Assembly (NCBI GenBank): GCA_026874595.1 | Contig: CM049310.1 | Location: 49,379,558-49,443,557, forward strand | Direction of reading: 5' to 3' | Length of the DNA: 64,000 bases | From: Sipunculus nudus | Lineage: Eukaryota > Annelida > Sipuncula > Golfingiida > Sipunculidae | Part shown: piece by piece, positions 21,520-34,469 of the stretch | Position numbering within the stretch: the first letter of the stretch is position 1 | Layout of the letters: the number at the start of each line of letters is the position of its first letter | The notes under the pieces: generated by a model | What the model was told of the DNA's origin: nothing | The model's database searches: none | What the model saw: only the letters and a program-made list of their open reading frames with translations | Program-made: the position numbers and the translations under genes

Positions 21520-23707
21520 TTATTTATTTATTTATAGTCTTCATTTATGCTACTTAAAAGCCAACATCTGTTTTTTTGCAGAGCTTACTGATGCATTTAT
21601 GTTACACAGACATATTGCTGATACCACAGGTAATACGATGTAGTTTAAAACTGTTTATGCTCACATCAACACGGAGAATTTGTATGACTAAATAGAAGAG
21701 TAGTTAGATTTTGACCTCATCAAATGACTACTACGTCTGCATCCTTTAGGTAAATGCGATACCAAGGCCATGCGGCATTGACAAAGATCATTCTTCCACT
21801 GTCATATCATCAGGCCTAAGCATCGGGTGGTTCTATCAGAATAATCCGCAATCTTGATCAGCTTTTGGAACTTTAACCGAGAAAAACGCCGGCCCGCAGA
21901 TTGCACTGTCTGCATCTCCTGCTACTTACTCAACCGCGCAATGTGCACTAACCATCTCCGTCACAAAGGACCTGGCTCCACCTGTCAGGATCAGCCGCTG
22001 ATAAAGACGCTAGGGTTTAACTTTTGTCAAGCATGTTTCGGGGGAACGGTTTCCATCTTCCCTTTGTCCTTTGCCTGTCAGTGTTACACAAATAGCATCA
22101 CCTGGACATTTCAAAATAGTTCAATGCAATTGTAGGTTTTATGTGATAAAATTAACATGTACCTGTCGTTTGGAGGAGCTGAGCATACTTCACCAGTAAG
22201 TTACCAATGCACAGCTAGTAATTGCTTCCATTAATTGAACACAAACTAAGAGCAGGGATACGGATGATTATGATTGTGATCACGATGATGAATAAGATAA
22301 TGATGATGAAATGATGATGAGGTTCACAACCTCATGGGTTATAGATGGAGTTTACATATATATAAAATGATGTATTCATATCAAATTGTTTATCATATAT
22401 ATTTGTTAAAAGCACATGTTAGGTTTGTTTTAGTGACATGTCATGGTGATACGCATTAACCACTAAATCAATGGATTTTCTAATGTAAGCTAGAAGTGAC
22501 ACCTTGTATGTCACTTATTTGCAAAAAAACATGCCACGTTAACGGTCATGACAAGTATTAGTGTTTTTCAGTCAAACCGAACCTTGACCTTAATGCATGA
22601 TATGAACCTTTCCTGGCCTAATAACGATCAACAAATGAATCTCAATCTAATTTTAGATGGGGGTGACCCTTTGAATTTTTTTTCAGGTTTTTCAGTTCAG
22701 GCACTATTATTGGGGTGGAAGATCTACATGACAAGTACTTTGTACAAGTACTCAGGCAATCTGTGCAAGTGCACTGTCATGCATAGAAAATTTGAAATGA
22801 TTATCGAATACATGTCTTAAAAAATGACCAGAGGGAGGGGGCCCTAATGTTTTGTATAGGCCAGTCCTGCAATATAATACTTTCGTGAAACCTTTTCAAC
22901 AGGTATTCTGAAATAATCATAGAAGCTTAATATTGAACTCATACCAAAATATTCCTTCAGATTCCATTAAATGTATCCGCCTTAACATATCCGCTGCCGT
23001 CGTGTTAGTTTCCGGAGAAGAACTCGGAGACCCTTGGACCAATCTTACAGAAACCTAGGATAATTATTGAGTCACATTACTGGTACATAACAAAGGCTGG
23101 TGGCGCCACCTGAAAACCTCTTCGTGCAGTATGGGTGTTTTAGTGATAACAGCACATATCTCAGGAGTGGTTCAATGTATTGGGCTGAAATTGTGCATGT
23201 CCACAGATCTTGGATTCCACCTAAAAAAACATTTTCGCGTGGGTCCATCCATGCATTTGCTTTCTTGTTGACTTTGTTAATGGTTCAATATATTGGGCTG
23301 GAATTGTACATGCCTATCGATCATGGATACCTCCATATCGTACTCAAGACTTGTGGTGCTATCTGCAATCGTTTTCACATGGGGTCCACCCATGCATTTG
23401 CTTTGGGTGAAATTCACCCATAACTCGGGAGTGGTTCAATGTATATTGGTCTTAAGTTTTGCATGTACGTCCGTCCATCTTGGGGGTTTTCTCATAGACC
23501 AGTCAGGTGGCGCGTCCCACCTTCCTGTTTTTGCCTTTTTCTCAGGAGTGGTTTTCTGTTTTAGCCTGAAACTGTGCATGTGCCTATATATATAGTACTG
23601 AAAACTGGTGGCACCATCTACAATTGTTTTCGCGTGGCGTCCATCCGTCAGCTTTGTATGAGGAACATTTAATTTACCCATGCCTCTGTGCTTTGGGGGA
23701 TACCTAT
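19726..23707 (+). repeat. Core block copy 1 of a near-identical 4-kb direct repeat
   Basis: It matches 46178-50165 from AGTTCCATAAC to GGGGATACCTAT. By eye I find two substitutions (20874 and 21440 regions) and three length differences, each in a homopolymer or the AT run. The offset moves only from 26452 to 26458 across the block. Internally it holds a degenerate tandem region of about 160-bp period (19726-20700), an AT microsatellite (21466-21515), a mostly unique middle, and a right part (23095-23707) belonging to the GGTGGCGCCACC family. Short open frames occur but none has codon bias or a recognisable domain. It starts about 560 bp past the RPL5 3' end. Confidence 0.93.
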
Positions 23708-23719
23708 CCCAGTCGGGAA

Positions 23720-25030
23720 TTTGACATCACGGTGATCTCACAATGGCATCACATATTATATCACATGACCTCATCGTATGACCTCACTGTGACATGAAAT
23801 CTGTAACCTAACACTGGTATCACAGTGATGTCACACACTTAGGTCACATGGTGATCATACTGTGACTTCATCCTGATATCTCTCTCTTGATGTCACAGAG
23901 ATGTCACATGCTGATGTCACCACGACATCACAGATTAGCTCACACAGACCTCATGCTGTGACCTCACTGTGACATGAATTTTGTAACCTCACACTGGTGA
24001 CACAGTGATGTCACATGCTTAGGTCACATGGTGATCATACTGTGACTTCACCATGATCTGTCTATCTCGATGTCACAGTGATGTCACATGCTGATGTCAC
24101 CACAACATAACAGATTAGCTCACACAGACGTCATGCTGTGACCTCAGTGTGACATGAATTTTGTAACCTCACACTGGTGACACAGTGATGTCACACGCTT
24201 AGGTCACATGGTGACCATACTGTGACTTCACCATGATCTGTCTATCTCGATGTCACAGTGATGTCACATGCTGATGTCACCACAACATAACAGATTAGCT
24301 CACACAGACCTCATGCTGTGACGTCACTGTGACATGAATTTTGTAACCTCACACTGGTGACACAGTGATGTCACATGCTTAGGTCACATGGTGATCATAC
24401 TGTGACTTCACCATGATCTATCTCGATGTCACAGAGATGTCACATGCTGATGTCACCAAGACATCACAGATTAGCTCACACAGACCTCATGCTGTGACCT
24501 CACTGTGACATAAATTTTGTAACCTCACACTGGTGACACAGTGATGTCACATGCTTAGGTCACATGGTGATCATACTGTGACTTCACCATGATCTGTCTA
24601 TCTCGATGTCAAAGTGAAGTCACATGCTGATGTCACCACAACATAACAGATTAGCTCACACAGACCTCATGCTGTGACCTCACTGTGACATGAATTTTGT
24701 AACCTCACACTGGTGACACAGTGATGTCACACGCTTAGATCACATGGTGATCATACTGTGACTTCACCATGATCTGTCTATCTCGATGTCACAGAGATGT
24801 CACATGCTGAAGTCACCACGACATCACAGATTAGCTCACACAGACCTCATGCTATGACCTCACTGTGACATGAATTTTGTAACCTCACACTGGTGACTCA
24901 GTGATGTCACATGCTTAGGTCACATGGTGATACTGTAATTTCACCTTGATCGCACTCTCTTCATGTCACAGAGATGTCACATGCTTAGGTCACATGGTGA
25001 TCATTTTGTGATATCACCATGACACCTCTT
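23720..25030. repeat. 180-bp-period satellite built from TGANNTCA boxes
   Basis: About seven tandem units; the marker CTGATGTCAC recurs at 23911, 24091, 24271, 24447, 24627 and 24807, a 180-bp step (once 176). The unit is a chain of degenerate octamers such as TGATGTCA, TGACCTCA, TGACTTCA and TAGCTCA, usually 11-14 bp apart. It starts within 15-20 bp of the right edge of core copy 1 and runs into a short TCTG/TC repeat at about 25030. Confidence 0.92.
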
Positions 25031-25059
25031 TCTCTCTGTCTGTCTGTCTGTCTCTCTCT

Positions 25060-27080
25060 CCCTCACACACACCTAATATGCAAAACATCCAAATCAGAAA
25101 AGACACATAAAGTTATAAAGTTTATTTCTAATGTTTCCCAGTATGTCAGGTTGCACTGAATGTTACACACGACATATATGATATCGGAATACTTCTCCTT
25201 TCACTTATTTGCTGCCCGCCTCAGTCCCGTATTAGCATTGGCCAAAAAGACCTCTTTTTGTCTGGACACTTCTGATAGGACAGATGTGAGAAACATCCTC
25301 TCTGGCTCTTCTTGGCGTTATTCGATCTTCTTTGTTAAAAGTCTTCAGACAAGCTAAAACAAAACAGCCTTAATTTGGTTTTGCGAAAATTATTTACACA
25401 TGATAAAAGAATGAATTCAGTAGTATGGCTTTGTTTAAGATATAAATGTCTCCAATCCCAATCGGCCTTCCCCCAAATGTTTAAGAAAATATCTCCAAAG
25501 TTTGGGGGTTACATGCAATCATCCTAGATTTCTGTAGATTAGATCTTGAATATCAAGGTCACAAGTCACCAGTTTTCAAACACTTCTAACACTTCAAGGA
25601 AAAATCTTGTGTGTCAAATCTGAGGAAAAATCTTCAGTAGCTCATATGTGACAGGAGTAACTTAACATAGATTTCCTCAGAATTAACCTCGTTCAGGAAA
25701 TGGATAAATTATACTTGTTTCACATTTGAGGGGGGAAATGCAATACTTGTTTATGATAAATTTATCTTGTTAACAAGAAATTCTACTGATGACTGATGGC
25801 GGGACTATAAAACAAGGGACCCATGTGTCACGGTGCTCATCTGAAGTTGACCAGGATAAAAATCTATAATAATAACAACAAGTGACCCATGGGTCATGAC
25901 GCTCAGCTGCCAAGCATGACCTGCGACATCATGGGCTGAGATTCACAACTTCCAGTCAAATTTTGAAGAACCAATTTGCCAATTTGTTGAAATTTTCTAC
26001 GACAACAGAAATATATATCACCTATGTCTGGTTAAAACACAGTGAATTGATGGTCTGAGGAAAATGTACGATTGTTAAGGTATCCAGAACTATTCCCATA
26101 GCTTACTTGATACCTGTCAGTCTCAAAAGGAACACCACAAAGGGCAAATATAAGATCAAAATATATAGCAAAAAATCAAGAAAATCCATGCAGAAATTAT
26201 TGAGAAACAGGTGCTTCTGTATGAATTTTTATTCAATACAAGCCAACTGTACTGCACTTTCATATATGATGATAATATTTATTAAGAAATATTTGACCCA
26301 ATCCTTTGCAAGATTACATTAATATACGTCCGACTGCCTTCACTTTAACAGTTCTTGAGATAATATGATCAAAAGGTGGTTGCCTGGTGGCCATTTTGGA
26401 CTTCTGACAGGTCTGAAATCAGACAACAACCATTCTCTAAATCGGACCAAAAATTGAAGGAAAATTACTGAAACTGCACTGAAAAAAGGATTTCTAAGGT
26501 GGCTAACTGGCAGACATAATGGATTTCTGACAAGTATGACATTTGATATCCCACATTCTCCAATAAGAGACCAAACTTGGGGCAAATTATCCAGTAATAA
26601 ATGCCCAAAATAATTCAAAAGGCATTTCCAGGCCCTCATATCAGATTTATAGATATGCAATTGTAAAAAGTGTAAGTCCAATATTTTTTATTATCACTCT
26701 GCTTTTCAATGGGGTCAGCAGGGTAGGTAAACTGCCAAACCTGAAAAAAAAGAAATGCAGAAAGCATGACTAAGAGTCTTGAAATAAAACAAAAAGCCAT
26801 CCTAAATCAAGGTACACATCCACATATTATGAGAACAAACACTTGCTTTTATATGTGATGATATATATTAAAATATTCAGATATCTAGGAAACTAAGTTT
26901 ATTGCTAGGATTCCATAAAATAAACTGCAAAATGTTCCCATCATCTTATAAATCAGTAGCTAAACCTTAATACTATACTCTCATAGTCTTAATGCCTGGT
27001 TGAAGCATTCTGACAACAGTGTTTTTGTTATGAAGTAACGAGGTACTTATCACTGAGCCTTATCACTTAATAGGCTGATA
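25060..27080. other. Non-genic stretch with two GACCCATGGGTC motif copies
   Basis: No coding exon is supported. Two copies of the palindromic GACCCATGGGTC motif lie at 25811-25842 and 25877-25910, followed by AT-rich dispersed repeat sequence. Confidence 0.5.
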
Positions 27081-27199
27081 CAAAAGGGAGTCATATGTCA
27101 CCAGTGTCACTCACAATTACAGCCACACAGGGAGATGTACCAGCTGGAGTGGGATGGCTATATATACAAGAAAAATAGAGATGGTCTATAAAATAAGTA

Positions 27200-28070
27200 A
27201 TTGTGAACATCCCTGACCTATGACCTTGGCCTTTTGCCCATATATCAACTGGATTCTTTCTAAATGATGGGTAACTACTGACCACTTAAATCTGGTGTAA
27301 TTACTTGGCAACCAATGGGTGAATAACTTTGACCTGCAACCTTTAACCTGCTGACCAGCTGACCCCAAAATCAATAAGTTATTTATTCAAGCAAAAAGAC
27401 CCATAAATATGAAGTTTGAGTCAAACTGAGTGATGCATAGATGTGGCATATGTGAAAGACTGAAGGTTTGGGTTAAACAGTTACACTTGAAATATGCTCA
27501 CAAGCATTTAGAACAATTAAATATTGTGACCTTGACCTTTGACTTTTTGACCTCAACATCAATAGGCTTCTTCCCTTGTTGGTAGGTAAGCCATATATGA
27601 CAGATGGAAGGTACAGATTGAAAAGTTTGCCTGAAAATGACTCCACGCAAGAAGTGGGTGCGGTGAACTTGACCTTTGACCTCGAAATCAACAGGTCTTT
27701 TCCCCTGTTGGCAGAGAAGCGATATCAGTGCTGGAAGGTTTGGAATGAAAAGTCAAGCTTGAAATGTGTCCACTACCTTTTCAAAGAAGTGGATCCTGTG
27801 ACCCTGACCTTTGACCTTGTGACCTCAAAATCTATAGGATTCTTCTCTAACTTAGTAGGTGAGCTATATGTAGAAGATCGAAGAATTGGGATGAAAGGGT
27901 TGGCTTAAAATGCATCCACAGGCTTTTCAAAGAAGAGGCTCCTGTGACCATGACCTTTGACCTTTTGACCTAAAAAAAAATATGGTTCTTCCCCTGTTGG
28001 TAGGTGAGCTGTATGTGAAAGATGGAAGGTTTAGGATGAAAATTTTGTCTCAAAGAGTTATTTCTGGGGG
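27200..28070. repeat. Tandem repeat of about 137-145 bp carrying DR1 motifs
   Basis: Units start with TGACCTTTGACCT-type sequence at 27533, 27670, 27805 and 27951, with more diverged units at about 27217 and 27330. Each continues with 'caataggnttcttcccctgttggtaggtgagc...gatggaaggtttgggatgaaa'. TGACCTTTGACCT is the reverse complement of the consensus DR1 nuclear-receptor element AGGTCAAAGGTCA. A diverged relative lies at 35120-35420. Confidence 0.8.
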
Positions 28071-28199
28071 GTGCAAACACACCCCATAACTTCGAGAATA
28101 TAGGTCGCAGTGACCTAATTTCAGGTTTGCAAGGGGATCTTTTTATAACCTCTAAGACTGCATAGAATTCATGGCCCTAGCCCCTACGGTTACGATTTG

Positions 28200-28450
28200 T
28201 GCCCTGCTAACGGACGGACGGCCGGCCGGACGGCCGGACGGACAGACGGAAGGACGCCGGACAAAGACCCATCGCTATAGCCCAGCATGACTGAAAGTCA
28301 GCTGAGCTAAAAAGCGATGTCTTGGAGGAAGAGGAAACATAGGCCATGGTTGGTTGACATGCTAGGTTTATATTGATGAGTAAGGAATAAGAGTGATCAA
28401 ACAAAGAGTGATCGCTATAGCTCAGATGACTTATAGTCAGCTGAGCTGAT
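28200..28450. repeat. GGACGG-rich stretch and two hairpin ends of the copy-A family
   Basis: A run of GGACGG/GGCCGG words (28210-28255) is followed by hairpins at about 28272-28308 and 28416-28447 (TATAG(C)TCAG ... CAGCTGAGCTA). These match the hairpin end seen at 12899-12929 and 53837-53867. This looks like two element ends lying side by side. Confidence 0.6.
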
Positions 28451-29375
28451 AAAGGGTTCTAAGTGGAACCCATTTTGGTTCTTTGGCTTGTCACATATTT
28501 GGCACCCATCTTAGTCCCCCGAGGAACCCTGAATGTAGGTTCCTTCTCGAACCCTCAAAATGGGTTCCCTGAGGAACCTTTCAGGTTCTGTAAATACATT
28601 TTTGGTTCCTTGAGGAACCTTGTATGGTGCTAATTACTTCCGCTGGGTCTTTGCAAAACCATTATTAAGGTCCTTTTTAAAAATAACCAGGAATGGTTCT
28701 ACAGACATTAACTGGGTTCCTTGACTTATTTGTTCCGACAGGAACTTTGACAGTTTATCCATATTCTGGGTGAACCTATTACACCGAACCAGACAGGACC
28801 AATTCAAATTCACTGCAGGGCGAGATAAAGGAACAGATCTAGCACGATTCCTTTTCCTTGGCGGAGGTATGCCCTCAACTGGCATGTCATTCCACTTGGA
28901 TATTATGACACTTTAATGGGGGACTTTTTTTATCAAATGGATAGTAACTGTAAAAAAAAACAAGAATAAAATACGGGGGTAAACATACTTTATTTTACTT
29001 TAAACGAAGCAATTCATATACTACATATGTGCAGTTCAGAACAAGCAAATGATTGGATGTAGCATTCAGGATTTCTCTCTTAGAATGGTGACACAGGGTA
29101 CTACAGAAATCCTAAAATTGGTATTACCTCTTATATGTGTGCTTCAAAGTTTATGCTGCAGTAACTTTATAGAATAGGTTTTCTGTTTCCCTTTACACAT
29201 TTAACTGTAAACATCCTGATTAGTTGGTCCTTCTTGGGCCAGTTGAGGCTTATAATGCAATATACGCAGCCATCAATTTCATATTCGTTTAAACGTGGCT
29301 CTGCATCCACTTTCTCCATGAATACTATCAGCAAAGATGAAAGCATGACATGATTCTTCTGCTTTCGATTCTATA

Positions 29376-29450
29376 ACACCAGCATCATTGTTGATTTGGC
29401 AGCATATGGCAGGACATCGTAGGTAATATCAACCAACTGCATAATAGCCT
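29376..29450 (-). pseudogene. Coding remnant, possible last exon of element gene
   Basis: After a good minus-strand acceptor (TTTGACAG) the frame reads AIMQLVDITYDVLPYAAKST and ends at a stop 26 codons in. It is in the same orientation as the fragment at 31195-31400. The protein family is not recognised. Confidence 0.35.
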
Positions 29451-31194
29451 GTCAAAGAGACAATTTAAATTTTCAATTGTAAGCAAGCAATTAGATGACT
29501 TTGACTTGACAATTTTACTGTAATATTATTCTCTTTTGAATTATTGAATTGGACATTCTCAAATTTAAAGCCAAGCAGTTTTACAAAGTTCTTTTGAATA
29601 AAGTGTAATTGATGTAAAAATAATAAAATTGATTCAAATGAGAAAACTCAAAGTAGGTGAAGTGTTCTTATTAACATTATTAAACACATTTCTAAATAAA
29701 GAAATAAATATATTAACAAATTCTATAATGAGTTTAGCCATACGCAATGTGTGTGACTACCTTCATTCACTTTCAGATAAAAAACAGCAAATGTGGCTGG
29801 CTTCACACTCGATGTGAATGTGCCTACAATCACTCCCTATTAGATATCAAGAGGAAATTTGGTTGCTTTCACTCAGTATGTGCCTGCCTTCACTTCCTGT
29901 TAGACATTAACAGTTAATGCGCTGGCCTCATACACACAAAATGCATGTGCCAAACTTCATTTTATGACAAAGCTCAGATGACTTCAAGAAGATAATAAAG
30001 CTGGTCATATCGGTCTAGGACAAAATTAAACGTGTTATAGACAATCATAAAATATATAATAAATGCATAGTTTATGACAATCTGCTCAGAGCTGGTTTTC
30101 TTGTTGCTGGGACTTTTGTTGTTATTTTAAATGCTGCATGCGTTTTTGCACTTGGCAAGATAATTTGCTTTGATACTACCACCATGACAAATTTCAACAT
30201 TTCGTCTTCAGCTCTTCATACTTCATAATTGGTCTTTTGTTTAGCGAAGAGTCTTCACTCACCCTGAAAATATAGAACAATATTTATTTAGATTGAGCGA
30301 ATGTGAATTGTGACATTATTTTTTTATTTAAATCAATGGAGTTACCTACGAATCAGTGTGTTCATTTACATGTATATCATGCCTTAATGACATAGAAATA
30401 TGTGACCCATTGTCATAACGCTCTACACAATTGTTTGTAACATTTTTGGAGAAATGTATGGCAAATTTCAGGAATTTAAAAATATATGTCTGCATAAACC
30501 TTTATTCAATTTCATACTTATACCCAAAAAAATGAAAAAAAAAACTTGTTGGCTATTTCAATTTAAACTCTGCATGATGACAGAAAAAGAAAGCACGACT
30601 TCATTTTCCAAGGCAAAATGCTGAATGATGAGCCAATGAAGCCTGTAAGTATTAAAAAAAAATTAAAGTTTAAGATGGCACCATTTTAATCAAACAATGG
30701 ATAAATATGAGATCAAAATGAATTGCAAACCCGAGCATGATTTTGTTGGGAAATTAATGGTTTATTTTTGTACAAATTCGAAGCAACTTTGTAAAATGTT
30801 ACAACTATTACACCATATTCTTTGAGATCTCCGGCCAAGCCATTTAGCAAGTTAAAAAGAATAAATGTGTGAAAATGGCCAAAAAAAAAATAAATAAATT
30901 GTATAAACATTCATATAATATATTTTGTAATCATTAATATTTATTTATTATTTATTTGTTCATAACATGGGACTCAAGGGGGAGGGGGTCCTAATAATAT
31001 CCATAATATTTATGGTACTGTATAAATTTCCCATAATATTTGAGACAGCATTTTTGGTAAAATAAATAGTACTACTTTGAATAAAGGCCCATTTTCTACT
31101 GTGTTATTATCTTAAAATTGGTCACTTATTGTAACCACATTTTCTTCGATAAATATTTCTATTGCATTTCAAACAAATTATGTTCTGCTCATAA

Positions 31195-31400
31195 TGAAAT
31201 TTGGTCACATCATGTTCTTCTGTAAGAAAGGCAGCTGATCAATCATGGTGGAAAAGTCAAAAGTGAATGTTGTCTGCATGGGAGGGTATTCTAAAGGTAA
31301 TCGCTGTACAGCAGGCCAAGCTGGGTCTTCATTGAAACAAAATGTATACACAGCAATGTCATAGTCATACATACAGTCCAACAATAAACATGTCCGACCT
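31195..31400 (-). pseudogene. Coding-like fragment of unknown protein
   Basis: On the minus strand an open stretch includes LLLDCMYDYDIAVYTFCFNE and further on EYPPMQTTFTFDFSTMIDQL. The residue composition looks like real protein, not chance translation of AT-rich DNA. Two in-frame stops (TAGTAG) precede it and a stop follows at about 31197. It has no Met start. A donor GTGACC near 31200 could splice it to the 29.4-kb fragment. Likely part of a transposon-borne gene; function unknown. Confidence 0.4.
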
Positions 31401-32143
31401 CCTGAATCTTCACACTACTAGTGGGCCGTATATTTATCCCTCCAGCAGGAAACCTGCCATCTTGTCATTTCGGGTCTATTAAGGTCACCGATGGCCAGGA
31501 CTGACCAGTACAACAGATAGACAATTAAAGCCAATCCATCAGATAAACCTGCTGATAATAAATATTACAGTCGGGTCTGCTTCCAACAATTTATAAATCA
31601 AGATCAAATAATTTCTGTATGTTAAAAAGTCTTATACTTATCTGATTTTCAAATATTCTTCAGTACTGTGCCCTTTCCACATTCAGCTTCTTTTAGCAAA
31701 GAAAACACGGGTATCGTGTATCGTGCGCAAAAGGTCACATGACTCCGTCTCAGGAACCCTCACGTTGCTGTGGAACCTGCTTTATTGAAAAGAATGCTGT
31801 CGCTTGCACAGAACCATTTTAACGCATACCGAACCACCAAGTTTCCACCTGAAACTACAGAGTTCCCCAGGGATGCCCATGGAACCCTTATTTCTAAGAG
31901 TGTGTTACATAACCTGTCATGACTAGTGCTGGCATGGCCTTGCTATACACAACATAGGTTTCAATGGTCACATTATATTATGTAAACCTTTGTTTTTATT
32001 GTAAAGGTTGATATGAAATCATACAATTGATGTTTTTATTTCAGTTAATAAATATTTAACATGCCCATCTTAAATTCATTATTTATTGTATAATTTACTG
32101 GGTGTTCTGATCCATGTATTTTAATGATCTAATACATGTATTA

Positions 32144-32178
32144 AACAAGGGACCCATGGGTCACTGTGCTCAGCTGAA
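32144..32178 (+). repeat. GACCCATGGGTC motif element end
   Basis: AACAAGGGACCCATGGGTCA followed by CTGTGCTCAGCTGAAG; matches the copy at 25811. Confidence 0.75.
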
Positions 32179-32679
32179 GTTGACCTTGAAGGTAAAAATC
32201 TAAAATAATATCAAATGGAGATAAAGTGTAAGAGGAAGAGTTAATATAGAATATGGTTGGTTTATATGATTTGTTTGTATTGATGAGCAAGAAATTGTTG
32301 CAAATAATATTATGTGACCTAACCATGTGTTTCCTAATGTTGAAACTGAAGCATGTGAGCAGTTTGTGAACAAATGATCTGCACTATTACCATGATCATT
32401 AGTTGGCTTTTTGATTAACTGTTGCCATTTCAGTAGTGTACACATTTGTTTAATTGAATCTATTTTTTTGCATAATATATATTATTTAATATATATGTAT
32501 TTTTTTTTTATTTTATGAAATGTATACAGTTGAAACATATCTAATTAACAACATAAATACAGGGTAAATTGTCAGTTAACACCACATCATGCATACAAGT
32601 GTTTATTTATTTTTTACCACAAAAATAAATCTTTAAATCTGCAAAACAACTAGATATTTCTTGGCACCGCAGGTGCCAT

Positions 32680-33960
32680 AGGATCCCCAGACAATTAATC
32701 CCCCCCCCCCCCCTCTTTATGAATAGGCCCCCCATCTTCAGCAACAATTAATATCAGACCACACTCATAGAAAAGGTCACTCTCATAGAAAAGGTCATGA
32801 CACCAATTTCAATATACATGATCCCAAACCCATGTCTCTGTATATGCATAATATGAAAGAAATTTGTCCATAAGTTTTTGACTTGTAATGCTCACAGTAC
32901 TGTTAAGTGGCAATGATGGGGTATTAAACTGCACGAAAACAAGTAAAAGAATAAAAGGTGGCGCCGCCTGTTTCCGGTACATGACAATACTATCCAAGAT
33001 CTTCGATCAAGTTGATTTTTGGACCAATCCATGCATCCCTTATTGAGACATTAATGGATTTTGTGTAATTTTCACCATATATGGCAATATTCAAGGTCAA
33101 GGCCACTCTTATAGGAAAGGTCATGACCCCAATTTATATATTCATCATCCCAGAACCCATGTCTATGTACATGCATAATATGAAAGAAATCTGTCCGATA
33201 GTTTTTGACTTATAATGCCCACAGTACTGTTAAGTGGCAATTATGGGAGTATTAAACGGCACGAAAACAAGTAAACGAATAATAGGTGGCGCCACCTGTT
33301 TCCGGTACATGACATTACTATCCTAGATCTTCGGTCAAGTTGATTTTTGGGCCAATCCATGCATCCCTTATTGAGATATTAATAATTTTGTGTGATTTTC
33401 ACCATATATGGCAATATTCAAAGTCAAGGCCACTCATAGGAAAGGTCATGACCCCAATTTAAATAAACATCATCCCATAACCCATATTTATGTATATGCA
33501 TAATATAAAAGAAATCTGTCCATTAGTTTTTGACTTATAATGCTCACAGTACTGTCAAGTACCAATTTTGGGGGTATTAAACGGCAATAAAACAAGTAAA
33601 GAATAATAGGTGACGCCAACAGTTTCTCGAACATGACAACCCTATCCATGATCTTCCATCAACTTGATTTTGGGATCAATCCATGCAAGATTTCTTGAGA
33701 TATTTAAGAATTTGTGTGATTTTCCCCAAAATTAGACATATTCAAGGTCAAGGACACTCTCCTAGTCAAGGTCATGACCTCATTTTAAAAGGTGTCGTCC
33801 TCTCACTCATATCTATACATATATTAAGTTTGGTAAAGATCCGTGGAATATTTTTTGAGTTATCACGCCAACAAGATTTATATGCGGCGGCGGCGGCGGT
33901 GGCGGCGGCGGCGGGACCGGTATGAAAACATAGTATCCCCCGACTTTGTCTGGGGATACA
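32680..33960. mobile_element. Nonautonomous element with 326-bp internal tandem units and GGGGATAC cap
   Basis: Three and a half units repeat AGGTGGCGCCNCCTG (32956, 33284 and diverged 33608), with steps of 328 and 324 bp. Each unit also carries 'gaaaggtcatgaccccaattt' and 'ccatgcatcccttattgagat'. The left edge reads AGGATCCCCAGACAA and the right edge TTGTCTGGGGATACAA, an inverted pair. The right cap also folds as GTATCCCC/GGGGATAC. A (GGC)n run lies at 33882-33915. Confidence 0.7.
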
Positions 33961-34264
33961 ATAAATATATAAAAAAAATACTTGATTTATATTTCACAAT
34001 TTTAGATTGTGTCTTTATTTATCCATAATGTGCTTCATATTTTATAAATTTAAGCATACTGATGGGTTAAATTATATTTGTTATAATCATTTAAAAGAAA
34101 ATTGATTTCTTTAAAAATGCTACATAAACACAACATGGCATCTTCTGGATTACATCTTTTTAAGGAAAGTTTTTGTATATTGGAGTGGAAACAGCATTAC
34201 AATTTCGGAGATACAGTGAAAACAATAACAATTACTGCATAACACTTGGTGGGTTGGGTTTGCG

Positions 34265-34288
34265 GGGGCGGGGGGGGGGGGGGGGGAT
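34265..34288. repeat. Poly(G) tract
   Basis: About 20 G residues with few interruptions. Similar G/C runs occur at 32700, 35966, 51474 and 53011. Confidence 0.85.
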
Positions 34289-34469
34289 TGGGAAGGTGAT
34301 ATGAAAATAACAGTACACCTGTCACAGCAGGGGATCCCCCCAGTGACTGTAACAAATCGGAAACCCTTGCATAGCTGATTTCCAGTGACCTGGAGTGGAA
34401 CCCTGCATCTTTAATCTGTTATCAAAGCAAATGACTACAATAGAGCCTCAAGCCAAAATAAGCTTTTTT

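Larger units (their letters stand above)
28450..31906 (-). mobile_element. Decayed DNA transposon with GGTTC/GAACC ends and coding remnants
   Basis: The left part (28450-28625) is dense in palindromes of the type GGTTCC(N)GAGGAACC. The right end (31745-31906) again has GGAACC/GGTTCC words and finishes with GGAACCCTTATTTCTAAGAGTG, which resembles the CACTCTTAGAAA ends of widespread animal MITEs. Two minus-strand coding-like fragments lie inside (31195-31400 and 29376-29450). Whether all belong to one element is inferred. Confidence 0.45.
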
